DNA from: Streptomyces sp. NBC_01803
GTDB lineage: Bacteria > Actinomycetota > Actinomycetes > Streptomycetales > Streptomycetaceae
Direction of reading: 5' to 3'
NCBI RefSeq assembly: GCF_035917415.1
Contig: NZ_CP109073.1
Span: 5,636,001-5,700,000 of the forward strand
DNA: 64,000 nucleotides
Part shown: positions 45,999-54,452 of the stretch, in pieces
Numbering within the stretch: the stretch's first letter is position 1
How the letters are laid out: every line of letters begins with the position of its first letter
Notes under the pieces: model-generated
Databases searched by the model: none
Seen by the model: the letters and a program-made list of their open reading frames with translations, nothing else
What the model was told of the DNA's origin: nothing
Translations under genes and position numbers: made by a program

Positions 45999-46865
45999 TC
46001 AGCCGACACAGTGGGCGGGCTGGCAGAAGGAGCCCAGCGCCTCGTCCCGGATCTCCCGCTGGGCCGCCTGGTCGCCGGGCGGGCCGTAGATCACCATGGC
46101 GTAGAGCGTGACGCCGTCGTCCGCGACGAAACGGTGATCGAGGACGTGGCGCGGCCCCTCCTCCTCGTCGGTGTAGGTGTACTCCAGGCTCGTCGGCGCC
46201 AGCGCGTCGTCGCTTCGTCCGTCGAAGCCGATCAGCTCGTAGTCATCGGCGCCGGAGGCATTCTGACGGGCGATCACCGCGGAGTCGTACGGGGTCGGCT
46301 CCTCCTCCAGACGGAAGATCTGCAGGGTGCGGGAGGCGTCCGGAGAGGTGTAGAAGACGCTGACGCCGTCGGAGGAGCGTTCCCAGTCGACGGGCACGAA
46401 CAGCGTGAAGCCCTCCTCGTCGGTGACTTCGCGATAGCCGGACGGCGGGGACGGGGTGGGTGCCTGGGTGGTCGGGGTGGGGGAGGGGGTGCCCGGCGTG
46501 GGTGCCGGGGTGGGCCCCGGGGTGGGCGCCGGAGTGGTCTCGGTCGCGGCCGGGCTCTCGCCGGCTTTGCCGGCGTCACCGCCGCTGTTCCCGTCACCGT
46601 CTCCGTCTCCGTCTCCGGCGAGGATGGCGACGACGACGACGGCGAGGGTGACGATCGCCGCGGCGAGGAACCCGAGAGCGAGCACCAGGGGGCCGCGTTT
46701 ACCGGGCGGCGACGGTGGTGGCGGTGGCGGCGGTGGGGCGGACGGTAGGTGCGCGGGCCAGGCGGAGGGCACCAGGGTGGGCGGCGGCTGCGGCTGCGGC
46801 TGCGGCGGTAGCGGCCCGCCCGGCCCGGACGGTCGACTCTCGTTGTCGGACTGCCAGTTCACCAT
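45999..46865 (-). CDS. Pro-rich single-pass membrane protein with extracellular domain
   Basis: 288 aa from ATG 46865 (GAGGGAA upstream). Residues 1-67 are a cytoplasmic Pro/Gln-rich tail with a run of Pro; one membrane helix follows (LVLALGFLAAAIVTLAVVVV); then an Asp-Gly repeat (GDGDGDGDG), a Thr/Pro spacer, and a C-terminal domain of about 140 residues beginning YREVTDEEGFTLFVPVDWER, with two Cys near the end (SFCQPAHC). This layout is typical of streptomycete surface proteins of unknown role, often near Ser/Thr kinases; none is nearby. Confidence 0.85.
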   Translation of the reverse strand: MVNWQSDNESRPSGPGGPLPPQPQPQPPPTLVPSAWPAHLPSAPPPPPPPPSPPGKRGPLVLALGFLAAAIVTLAVVVVAILAGDGDGDGDGNSGGDAGKAGESPAATETTPAPTPGPTPAPTPGTPSPTPTTQAPTPSPPSGYREVTDEEGFTLFVPVDWERSSDGVSVFYTSPDASRTLQIFRLEEEPTPYDSAVIARQNASGADDYELIGFDGRSDDALAPTSLEYTYTDEEEGPRHVLDHRFVADDGVTLYAMVIYGPPGDQAAQREIRDEALGSFCQPAHCVG

Positions 46866-47058
46866 GGTCTCGTTCCCTCCCTCGGCACCGCTCAGCGGTG
46901 CAGCGTATCGGCAGTCCGTGCCTCCCGGGGACCCGCCGGCCCAGATCACCAACGGGACCGGCTCGGGCATCCGGATCGACGAACGCGACGACGCGGATGG
47001 GCGCCTCGGGGCGGATGACCCGCTGATGATCGCCGTCGCGGAACGCTGGACGGGCGCG

Positions 47059-47088
47059 GACCAGGCCGGAGGGGACCAGGCCGGAGGG
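47059..47088 (+). repeat. 15-base tandem duplication
   Basis: GACCAGGCCGGAGGG occurs twice in direct succession, with a partial third unit after it. Confidence 0.75.
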
Positions 47089-47110
47089 GACGGCGGAGGT
47101 TCGGGAAGTC

Positions 47111-47350
47111 ATGGCGGCCGTGCGGGCGGCGGAGGCGGGGCTGGAGAAGTTCCTCGCGGATGACCGGGCCGGGTTCTGCGCGGGCCGTTCGGCGACGTAC
47201 CGGATGCCCGCGAAGCGGGACGCCGAGGAACGGCTGACGGCCGCTGGGGAGCGGCTTGCGGCGCTGTCGGGCGGGGCGGTGGATACCTCGTTCCCGCGGT
47301 TGGCCGGCCAAGTGCCGGACCGTCATCCCAGGCTGTGGTGCTGCCGCTGA
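47111..47350 (+). CDS. Hypothetical protein or gene remnant (79 aa)
   Basis: ATG 47111 with GGAGG 15 bases upstream; the product is charged and helical (RAAEAGLEKFLADDRAGFCA, RDAEERLTAAGERLAALSGG). Upstream sequence in another frame is also protein-like (DDPLMIAVAERWTGADQAGG), so this may be the end of a larger gene broken near the 15-base duplication. The stretch 46866-47058 has no other gene. Confidence 0.35.
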   Translation: MAAVRAAEAGLEKFLADDRAGFCAGRSATYRMPAKRDAEERLTAAGERLAALSGGAVDTSFPRLAGQVPDRHPRLWCCR

Positions 47351-47372
47351 CCAACCGGGGTATACGTCAGCC

Positions 47373-48074
47373 GTGACCCGCCACCCCTGGACCTTCGCCG
47401 AATATCAGCCCGTGGGGGTCGACCTCGCCAGCACTCAAGCTGTCGCTGCCTACGACCGCAACCAGGGCACGGACACCGGCGCCAAAGACGCTCTGCTCGA
47501 CCGCCTCGGCGTCACCGCCGCCACCCGTCTTGTCGACCTGGGTTGTGGCACTGGCGCCCTGGTGATCCGGGCCGCCGCACGCGGCGCCGAGGCGCACGGC
47601 GTGGACGTCTCCCCGCAGATGCTCGACCACGCCGCGGGGCGCGCCGAGGCCGCGGGTGTCCGCGCGCACTGGCATCGGGCCGGGTTCCTGGACTACGACC
47701 ACCCCGCCCAGCGGCTCGCCGATGTCGTCACCACCACCTCCGCGCTCCACCAGCTTCCCGACTTCTGGAAACAGCAAGCCCTGCTCCGCATGGCCGCGAT
47801 GCTCCGCCCCGGCGGCACGTTCTACCTGTGGGACGTCATCTACAGCTTCCGCGCGGCCGAGGCCGACCCCCATCTGGAGCGGTGGATCGAGACAGAGGGG
47901 CGGCGCCCGGGCGAGGGCTTTACCCGCGAGGATTTCGCCACCCATGTCCGCGAGGAGTTCTCCACCTACGACTGGGTTATCGAGGGCATGCTGCGCCGTG
48001 CCGGCCTGGAGATCACCGCCCGCGCCGTCCCGGCGCCGACCTATGCCGAGTACGTCTGCCGCCGCCCGGCTTGA
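47373..48074 (+). CDS. Class I SAM-dependent methyltransferase
   Basis: 233 aa. Motif I is LVDLGCGTGALVIRAAARGA, motif II the acidic GVDVSPQML, followed by VTTTSALHQL and MLRPGGTFYLWDVIY. The substrate is unknown. GTG 47373 lies eight bases after TATACGT, so the message is probably leaderless with that -10 box. Confidence 0.85.
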   Translation: MTRHPWTFAEYQPVGVDLASTQAVAAYDRNQGTDTGAKDALLDRLGVTAATRLVDLGCGTGALVIRAAARGAEAHGVDVSPQMLDHAAGRAEAAGVRAHWHRAGFLDYDHPAQRLADVVTTTSALHQLPDFWKQQALLRMAAMLRPGGTFYLWDVIYSFRAAEADPHLERWIETEGRRPGEGFTREDFATHVREEFSTYDWVIEGMLRRAGLEITARAVPAPTYAEYVCRRPA

Positions 48075-48099
48075 AGAGAGGTGGTCCGGGAGGGCGGGA

Positions 48100-48264
48100 T
48101 CAGTTCGCGGGCTTCTTCGTCCAGTTGGTGGCGGTGCCTTCGCGGGTGAGGCGCTTAGTCATGAGGGTGATTCAGGGCCCAGGTGAGGTGTGCTTCGGCG
48201 TGCTGGGGGAGGCGTTCGTCGTCTCTGACGTTGCGGCAGCGCCCACAAGCGCGCCCAAGACGGC
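48100..48264 (-). pseudogene. Transposase tail remnant (IS5-like)
   Basis: DDERLPQHAEAHLTWALNH and, after a one-base insertion, LMTKRLTREGTATNWTKKP read like the last part of an IS5-family transposase. A short TGATCC(C) tandem repeat lies just to the right (48268-48294). The family assignment is by memory of similar tails. Confidence 0.45.
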
Positions 48265-48396
48265 AGCTGATCCCTGATCCCTGATCCATTGATCCGCCTG
48301 CACGACCTGCCGCGCCGACTCCCGTGGGGGGACAACGACCCGAAGCCCGTGGGTGATCCCGGCGGGGCGCCCGGGCCACCGGGTGCGTGTGATCCC

Positions 48397-49824
48397 TCAG
48401 ACGATGCCGAAGAGGAGTGCGGCGCCGAGCACCACCAGGGAGGTCAGCGCGGCCCATTTGACGGCGTACCGGGTGTGGTCGCCGAACTCGACCTTGGCCA
48501 TGCCCACCAGCACGTACACCGCCGGGACCAGCGGGCTGGACATGTGCAGGGGCTGGCCGATGAGTGAGGCGCGGGCGATCTCCTCGGGCGGGACGCCGTG
48601 CGCCGCGCCGGCTTCGCTCAGGATCGGGACGATGCCGAAGTAGAAGCCGTCGTTGGACATGAAGTACGTGAAAGGGATGCTCAGCAGACCGGTGACCAGG
48701 CCCATGTGCGGGCCCAGACCGTCGGGGATGGCGTCGACCAGGCGGAGGGCCATGTTCTCGACCATGCCGGTGCCGGTGAGGACGCCGGTGAAGACGGCGG
48801 CGGCGAACACCATGCCGGCGACGTTGAGGACGTTCTCCGAGTGGGCGGCGATGCGGGCCTTCTGGTCCCGCATGTCCGGGAAGTTGATGCTGAGGGCGAT
48901 CGCGGCGCCGAGCAGGAACAGCACCGGGATGGGCAGCGTCTGCAGGATCATCAGGGTGAGCAGGGCGACGGTGAGGCCCGCGTTGACCCAGTAGAGCCGG
49001 GGGCGCAGGGTGGCTCGCTCCGGGTCCAGACCGGCGGGCTCCCCGGAGTCGTCCGCGGCGGATCCGCCGCCCGTGACCGGCTTCGCCTTCCCCGCGCCGC
49101 TCCCGGCACCGGCACCGGCCGCGACCCCCACCGTCGCCACGGTTTCCGCTTCCGCTTCCGCCCCGGCGCCGCCCCGCTCCGCCGGGTGGTCGAGTGTCAG
49201 CACACCCAGCCGCCTGCGCTCCCGCAGGCCGAGGACCCAGGCGAGGAGGAAGACGAAGAGGAGACCGGCTCCGAGAGCGGGGATCATCGGCACGAAGATG
49301 TCACCGGTGTCGAGATGGAGCGCCGTGGCGGCACGTGCGGTCGGGCCGCCCCAGGGGAGGGTGTTCATGACGCCGTTGGCGGTGGCGGCCACGGCGGTCA
49401 GGACCAGCAGGTTCATCCCGAGCCTGCGATACAGCGGCAGCATGGCCGACACCGTGATCATGAACGTGGTGGAGCCGTCGCCGTCCAGCGAGACGACCGA
49501 GGCGAGCAGGGCGGTGCCGAGCACGATCCGCATCGGGTCGGCCTTGCAGAACCGCAGGATGATCCGGACGATCGGGTCGAACAGCCCGACGTCGATCATC
49601 ACGCCGAAGTAGATGATCGCGAACATCAGCATCGCGGCGGTGGGTGCCAGCTGGCCGATGCCGTCGATGACGTAGTCCCCGAGGTGCGCGCCCTGCCCGA
49701 CGAGGACGCAGAACAGCGCCGGTATCAGGATGAGCGCCCCCAGCGGGGACATCTTCTTCGTCATGATCAGCGCCAGGAATGTCGCGATCATGGCGAAGCC
49801 GAGGAATGCGAGCATATCGGCCAC
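48397..49824 (-). CDS. CitMHS-type citrate-metal transporter
   Basis: 475 aa, about twelve membrane helices. MLAFLGFAMIATFLALIMTK at the start, SLDGDGSTTFMIT, GVMNTLPWGGPTARAATAL and FMSNDGFYFGIVPILSEAGA are CitMHS landmarks; the family carries citrate complexed with Mg2+ or Ca2+ in symport with protons. A long cytoplasmic Ala/Gly/Glu-rich insert lies in the middle (AERGGAGAEAEAETVATVG). GTG start. It follows the two-component genes on the same strand after 143 bases, matching their role. Confidence 0.93.
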   Translation of the reverse strand: MADMLAFLGFAMIATFLALIMTKKMSPLGALILIPALFCVLVGQGAHLGDYVIDGIGQLAPTAAMLMFAIIYFGVMIDVGLFDPIVRIILRFCKADPMRIVLGTALLASVVSLDGDGSTTFMITVSAMLPLYRRLGMNLLVLTAVAATANGVMNTLPWGGPTARAATALHLDTGDIFVPMIPALGAGLLFVFLLAWVLGLRERRRLGVLTLDHPAERGGAGAEAEAETVATVGVAAGAGAGSGAGKAKPVTGGGSAADDSGEPAGLDPERATLRPRLYWVNAGLTVALLTLMILQTLPIPVLFLLGAAIALSINFPDMRDQKARIAAHSENVLNVAGMVFAAAVFTGVLTGTGMVENMALRLVDAIPDGLGPHMGLVTGLLSIPFTYFMSNDGFYFGIVPILSEAGAAHGVPPEEIARASLIGQPLHMSSPLVPAVYVLVGMAKVEFGDHTRYAVKWAALTSLVVLGAALLFGIV

Positions 49825-49967
49825 CTAACGTTCGCCTTTGAACCACCACCGTGACGACGGCTCGATGACTGTAGGACCGGCCGATCTGGCGTCACAAGAC
49901 ATGAAGGCGTAGGAAATATGCGCAAAACCCCAGGCCAGAGTGGTGCCGTGGCTCCGGACCGCGACCG

Positions 49968-50660
49968 TCAGGGAGTCGGCACCCACGCGTATCGGTGCTC
50001 GGGCCGACCCGCTTCCCCGTACCTGAGGGTGAGGCGGAGGCGGCCGGCTCGCTCCAGGTACTTCAGATAGCGCTGGGCGGTGGAGCGGCTCAACCCCGTC
50101 CGTTCGGCGACCTCGTGCGCGGACAGCGGCTGCCCGGCCTCTTCCAGGACGCGGCGGACTCGATCCGCCGTCGGCGCGGAATGGCCCTTGGGCAGCACGG
50201 CGGGAACGGCCTCGGGCGTTCCGAAGGCGCCGAAGATGCGGTCCACCTGCTCCTGGCCGGCCTCTCCGCTCCCGCCGACCCCCGCGACAGTGCGGCGCAG
50301 CGCCGCGTATCCGTCGAGCTTGCCGCGGAGTCCGGCGAAGGTGAACGGCTTGACCAGGTACTGCAGCGCGCCGTACCGCATCGCGGCCTGGACGGTCGCC
50401 ACGTCGCGGGCCGCCGTCACCATGATCACATCGGCGTGGAGGCCGTGCTGCCGCATCCGCCGCACCAGGCCGAGGCCGGTCCCGTCCGGCAGGTAGTGGT
50501 CGAGCAGCACGAGATCGATGGGGCCGTTCTCCAGGACGGCCAGTGCCTCGGCGGCGGTGTGGGCGCGGGCGGCGACCCGGAACCCGGGCACCTTGTTCAC
50601 GTACGCCGCGTTGATCCGGGCGACGCGGTCGTCGTCCTCCACCACCAGGACGTCGATCAC
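49968..50660 (-). CDS. CitB/DcuR-type response regulator
   Basis: 230 aa. Receiver domain: VLVVEDDDRVARI (acidic pocket), phospho-acceptor Asp in VLLDHYLPDG, Thr in MVTAARD, Lys in YLVKPF. C-terminal HTH (LSAHEVAERTGLSRSTAQRY) of the CitB/MalR type. It overlaps the kinase gene by four bases and probably activates the adjacent CitMHS gene on sensing citrate. Confidence 0.92.
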   Translation of the reverse strand: MIDVLVVEDDDRVARINAAYVNKVPGFRVAARAHTAAEALAVLENGPIDLVLLDHYLPDGTGLGLVRRMRQHGLHADVIMVTAARDVATVQAAMRYGALQYLVKPFTFAGLRGKLDGYAALRRTVAGVGGSGEAGQEQVDRIFGAFGTPEAVPAVLPKGHSAPTADRVRRVLEEAGQPLSAHEVAERTGLSRSTAQRYLKYLERAGRLRLTLRYGEAGRPEHRYAWVPTP

Positions 50661-52324
50661 CGTGCCTCCTCCGCCGAGGTGAACCGCGCCCCGCCGACCG
50701 CTTCGTCGCGAAGCGCCTCGGGCAGGACGACCGTGAAGACCGCGCCGCCTCCCGTGCGCTCGGTCACCCGCACCGTACCGCCGTACCGCTCGGCGAGCCG
50801 CCGCACGAGGGCCAGGCCGAGGCCCCGGCTGCGGTGCGCCGGGGAGCGTTTGGTCGACCAGCCCTCGGCGAAGACCCGCTGCCGCATACCGGGCGGCACA
50901 CCCGGCCCGGTGTCGGAGACCCGCAGGACGGCGGTGGTTCCCTCGGCACGCAATTCGACCTCGACGAACGGACCGTCGACGAACGGACCGCCGACGACGG
51001 AGGGGTCTTCGCGGCGGTCCGCGACAGCGGCGTCCAGCGCGTTGTCGATCAGGTTGCCGAGCACGGTCACCACGTCACGCGGATCGATCGCCCGGTCGGG
51101 CAGCAGCGTCGCGTCGGAGATCCGCAGGGCCACGCCGCGTTCCGCCGCGACGGCCGACTTGCCGACCAGCAGCGCCGCCGCCAGGGGGTCACGCACGCGC
51201 TCCGCGACCTGCTCGGCCGAGGAACACCGGGCGTCGGCCAGCTCGGCGACGTAGTCCGCCGCCTCCTCGTACAGCTCCAGTTCGAGCAGCCCGAGCAGGG
51301 TGTGCAGCCGGTTCGCGTGCTCGTGATCCTTGGCGCGCAGCGCGTCGAGCAGCCCTTGGGTGGAGTCCAGCTCGCGGCCGAGCAGCTCCAGCTCGGTGCG
51401 GTCGCGCAACGTGGCCACCGCCCCGCCGTCGCCGGTCGGCATCCGGTTGGCGACCAGCACCCGGCCGCCGCTGACGGTCAGCAGGTCGGGCCCGGTGACC
51501 CGGCCGGCCAGCACATCGGTTGTCCGGCCCGGCGGCAGGACCTCGTCCAGGGCGCGCCCGACCGCGTTCGCGCCGAGACCGAGCAGCCGCCGCGCCTCGT
51601 CGTTGACGAGGCGGATATGGCCGCTCGCGTCGATCGCCACGACGCCCTCCCGGATGCCGTGCAGCATCGCCTCCCGTTCGTCGAGCAGCGCGGAGATGTC
51701 GGCGAACGTGAGTCCGCGCGTGCCGCGCCGCACCCGGCGCGAGACGCCGACCGCGGCGAGGGCTCCCACGGCGAGTGCCAGGCCCGCGTACCGCAGCAGG
51801 CCCGGGATCGAGCCGAGCAGCCGCTCGCGCACGCTGTCGTACGCGATGCCGACGGACACCGCGCCGACGATCCGCCCGCCGCTGTCGCGCAGCGGCACCT
51901 TGGCCCGGGCCGAGCGGCCCAGCGTCCCGCTGTCGACCTCCCGCACCTCTTCGCCGGAGAGGACGGGGCCCGGGTCGGTGGAGACCGGTTCGCCGATCCG
52001 GCGGGAATCGGTGTGCGACCAGCGAATGCCGTGGGTGTCCATGATCACGACGTACAGCGCCCCGGTGGCCTGCCGGATCCGCTCGGCGGTGGTCTGCACG
52101 GGTCCGTCCGGGCGGGGCTCGGTGGTGAGCAGATCCCGGGCCGTGTCCGGCTCGGCGGCGGTGGCCTGGGCGATGGACAACGCCCGGTGCGTCGCCTGGT
52201 CGTCGAGCTGGTCGCCGAGCGGGGCGAGAAAGAGGCCGGTGGCGAACACGGTGACCCCGGCGGTGATGGCCAGCTGCGTCAGCAGGACCTGTGCGGAGAC
52301 GCTGCGCGGCCACCGGATGCGCAT
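50657..52324 (-). CDS. CitA/DcuS-type sensor histidine kinase
   Basis: 555 aa. Two membrane helices (LLTQLAITAGVTVFATGLFL and LLRYAGLALAVGALAAVGV) flank an extracellular PAS-like sensor (VQTTAERIRQATGALYVVIM...). A cytoplasmic PAS domain, a phospho-His in AKDHEHANRLHTLLGLLELE, and HATPase boxes (NLIDNALDAAV, DTGPGVP, GLGLALV) follow. This class binds citrate or C4-dicarboxylates outside the cell. ATG 52324 with GGGAG upstream. Confidence 0.93.
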   Translation of the reverse strand: MRIRWPRSVSAQVLLTQLAITAGVTVFATGLFLAPLGDQLDDQATHRALSIAQATAAEPDTARDLLTTEPRPDGPVQTTAERIRQATGALYVVIMDTHGIRWSHTDSRRIGEPVSTDPGPVLSGEEVREVDSGTLGRSARAKVPLRDSGGRIVGAVSVGIAYDSVRERLLGSIPGLLRYAGLALAVGALAAVGVSRRVRRGTRGLTFADISALLDEREAMLHGIREGVVAIDASGHIRLVNDEARRLLGLGANAVGRALDEVLPPGRTTDVLAGRVTGPDLLTVSGGRVLVANRMPTGDGGAVATLRDRTELELLGRELDSTQGLLDALRAKDHEHANRLHTLLGLLELELYEEAADYVAELADARCSSAEQVAERVRDPLAAALLVGKSAVAAERGVALRISDATLLPDRAIDPRDVVTVLGNLIDNALDAAVADRREDPSVVGGPFVDGPFVEVELRAEGTTAVLRVSDTGPGVPPGMRQRVFAEGWSTKRSPAHRSRGLGLALVRRLAERYGGTVRVTERTGGGAVFTVVLPEALRDEAVGGARFTSAEEAR

Positions 52325-52991
52325 GTGGCCACTCCCGCCTGCTCCGACCCTCCGCGATCCCGCGGAGCGAGACCCATTCGTTACCCGGCCCCGCGCACGC
52401 ACTCTAATCGGCCGTGCCCGCCGCCGTCAGCCCTCCTCCACCGCTCGCCCATGCCTCGCCCGCGCGCACTCCCGGACGCGGTCGCCGGGATCGCGGTCCA
52501 CGCCGTCTCCGTCGGTCAGAGCACACGACAGTGGGGCGGGCCACCCGGCGAGGGGCCCGCGGCGGCGGGTTCTCCTCCCCACACGCATACGGATTCCCCG
52601 TGGGCGGCTCGGGCGAGGCTGCGGATCCGGCCCTGGCAGACAGCGCGGCGACAATGGCCCTGCGGTGCTCAGCGGGCATGACGCACGCCGTTTCCGCGGG
52701 GGAGAATAATGCCCCGACGCGCGTCAGGCATCGCCGTATTCTCATAGGCCCGGTGGGGAGAAAGAGGGGATTGGATAGTGGAGTGTCAGTCGAGACGAGA
52801 ACATCCTCATAACGGGGGGATATTTCACTCATGAATCTTGCTGGGATTCAGCGGTTTGGGAGACACTGGTCATCGATTTGCGGGCCCTGGTGAGCCAGCC
52901 AACAGTATTTCGGATAAGTTCCCGACCGTGTGCAGCGGATGGTTCGTGTGCCTGTTTCGCGGGCGTCCCGGTAGCGAGTAGCGGAGGAGCG

Positions 52992-53099
52992 ATGGGGCCG
53001 ACGGCGGATGTGGTGGCACGGTGTCCGCATGCCCCACGTGCGGGGCCGCCTCCGGCCGGCCATCACCCAGCCGACCCTCAGCGACGCCGAAGGCGCTGA
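52992..53099 (+). CDS. Possible 35-aa peptide
   Basis: ATG with GCGGAGGAGC directly upstream (strong ribosome-binding site). Reads MGPTADVVARCPHAPRAGPP and ends in a run of five Arg. Family unknown. An overlapping plus frame (GTG 53021) reads SACPTCGAASG, so a frameshifted zinc-ribbon start is an alternative reading. Confidence 0.25.
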   Translation: MGPTADVVARCPHAPRAGPPPAGHHPADPQRRRRR

Positions 53100-53185
53100 C
53101 TCGCGCCGCGCATGGTGTTCGGCGGGCGGCCCCATCCGGCGTGAACGCACCTGTTCTGAAGCATTTCCACTTCCTTGGGACGGCC

Positions 53186-53296
53186 ATGATCCGGATCTTC
53201 CGCCGGATTCATGTACCTCGGCACGCCTGGGGGCGGAGGCTGGCGACTCTGTCCCTGCACCGCCCGATCATGCTGGACGCAGGCGTCGGCGTGTGA
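53186..53296 (+). CDS. Possible 36-aa basic peptide
   Basis: ATG 53186 reads MIRIFRRIHVPRHAWGRRLA and then TLSLHRPIMLDAGVGV before TGA. The N-terminal half is strongly basic. No good ribosome-binding site is seen. It lies 145 bases upstream of the dioxygenase start. Confidence 0.25.
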   Translation: MIRIFRRIHVPRHAWGRRLATLSLHRPIMLDAGVGV

Positions 53297-53441
53297 CATA
53301 GAAACCGGTGCGGGTGGCGCCTCTGAAGGCGTCAGGTGTATGGCGTCACGAAGCGGTAGTTCTCACCCACACGGTGGCCGGAAGAAGCCATCGACTGAGT
53401 TCCGACAGGCATGTTCGCAGGAGGCCAGGGGGGAGACAGCG

Positions 53442-54230
53442 GTGCCCGATGATGAGTTCGACCCGGCTCGACTGGTGACCAAAGATGTCGCGCGGAAGCT
53501 CTCCGAGGAGGGGTGGGTCTTTGTACCGGGGGAACGGATCGCCCTTGCGGGGGAAGCCTCAGCGTTCCAGGCCGAATCCCACAGTACTTGGGAGGGTCTT
53601 CCTGCCGACCCCTACACGTCTGCGGGGACGGGCCGGTACCGGCGCTACAGCAGGTGGGTCTGGGAAGGAACCTCGCGAGCGAGCGGCCTCGGCGGCACTC
53701 TTCTCGCGGCCCGTCACCTGCCGTACCACCAAGCACCCGAAATCAACCCACTCGTGGGTGGTGTGCACCGCACCTTCCCGCCCCTGCCGGAATCGGTGCG
53801 CGACAGCGCTCTGCTGAGGACCCTGCTGCGCTTCGATCTGGCGGCAGCCGGGGCAGGGCCGGGCCGCTGGGAGGTGGATGTGCACATGGTGCGCATCGTG
53901 CCGGGGCCTGGTGGGCTGGGACAGCCGGCTCCGGAAGGAGTGCACAAAGACGGCCTGGATGTCGTCGCGATTCACCTTGTCGAGCTTCGGGGACTGGAGG
54001 GAGGGGTGAGCAGCGTATTCGACGACTTCGGACAAGAACGCGGGCGCGTGCGGCTGGAGAGCTGCCTGGACTCGCTGTTGGTGGATGACCGTCGGCTGAC
54101 GCACTTCACCACGCCAGTCGTTCGGTCGGCCCGGGGCGCTGACGGCAGCCCGGTCCAGGCATGGCGTGATGTGCTCCTGGTGGGTCTGCGCCGCTCGGAG
54201 AACGGGGAGCGCCCGGCGCGTCGTTCGTAA
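53442..54230 (+). CDS. 2OG-Fe(II) dioxygenase (amino-acid hydroxylase-like, 2OG-Fe_Oxy_2 type)
   Basis: 262 aa from GTG 53442, with GGGGGGAGA six bases upstream. An N-terminal helical part (LVTKDVARKLSEEGWVFVPG) is followed by a jelly-roll core with iron ligands in EGVHKDGLDVVAIHLVELRG (His168, Asp170) and THFTTPV (His221), and GGVSSVFDD between them. This matches the family of free L-isoleucine 4-hydroxylase, so an amino acid or a peptide side chain is the likely substrate. It is co-directional with the repeat protein and kinase downstream, separated by a hairpin. Its codon use is less GC-extreme than the flanks. Confidence 0.75.
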   Translation: MPDDEFDPARLVTKDVARKLSEEGWVFVPGERIALAGEASAFQAESHSTWEGLPADPYTSAGTGRYRRYSRWVWEGTSRASGLGGTLLAARHLPYHQAPEINPLVGGVHRTFPPLPESVRDSALLRTLLRFDLAAAGAGPGRWEVDVHMVRIVPGPGGLGQPAPEGVHKDGLDVVAIHLVELRGLEGGVSSVFDDFGQERGRVRLESCLDSLLVDDRRLTHFTTPVVRSARGADGSPVQAWRDVLLVGLRRSENGERPARRS

Positions 54231-54245
54231 TCGGGTAGCCACACC

Positions 54246-54278
54246 TGGGCGAGCCCGCGCGGGGCCCGGACTCGCCCA
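54246..54278 (+). terminator. Hairpin between the dioxygenase and the repeat-protein gene
   Basis: TGGGCGAG/CTCGCCCA (8 bp) encloses a second small palindrome (CCCGCGCGGG), starting 16 bases after the stop. It suggests that the next genes have their own promoter in 54279-54452; TAGCGT near 54331 may be a -10 box. Confidence 0.5.
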
Positions 54279-54452
54279 CCATACTTATTACCTTTCCGGG
54301 CAGGCGAGTTGGGCCAGACGTGCTAGCGTGGGCACCTTCCGAAGCGGCTTACCGTCCCGAGTATGTGATTCGAGCTTGCCGGGAAGATCCGGGGACCACG
54401 GGATGCGGTGGAGGTTCGCTGGAACGTCTACAGAATCACGGAACCCGATGAC

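Larger units (their letters stand above)
52325..53441. other. 1.1-kb stretch without a confident protein gene
   Basis: Base composition drops compared with the flanks (AT-rich patches at 52730-52920). Several very short frames occur: ATG 52831 (20 codons, MNLAGIQRFGRHWSSICGPW), ATG 52992 and ATG 53186. It probably marks the left edge of the island that holds the dioxygenase and kinase/STAND genes. Confidence 0.4.

Noticed and set aside
52404..52832. A 142-codon minus-strand frame before the island
   Set aside because: No family motif, Arg/Pro-rich second half and no ribosome-binding site; it looks like a chance open frame.
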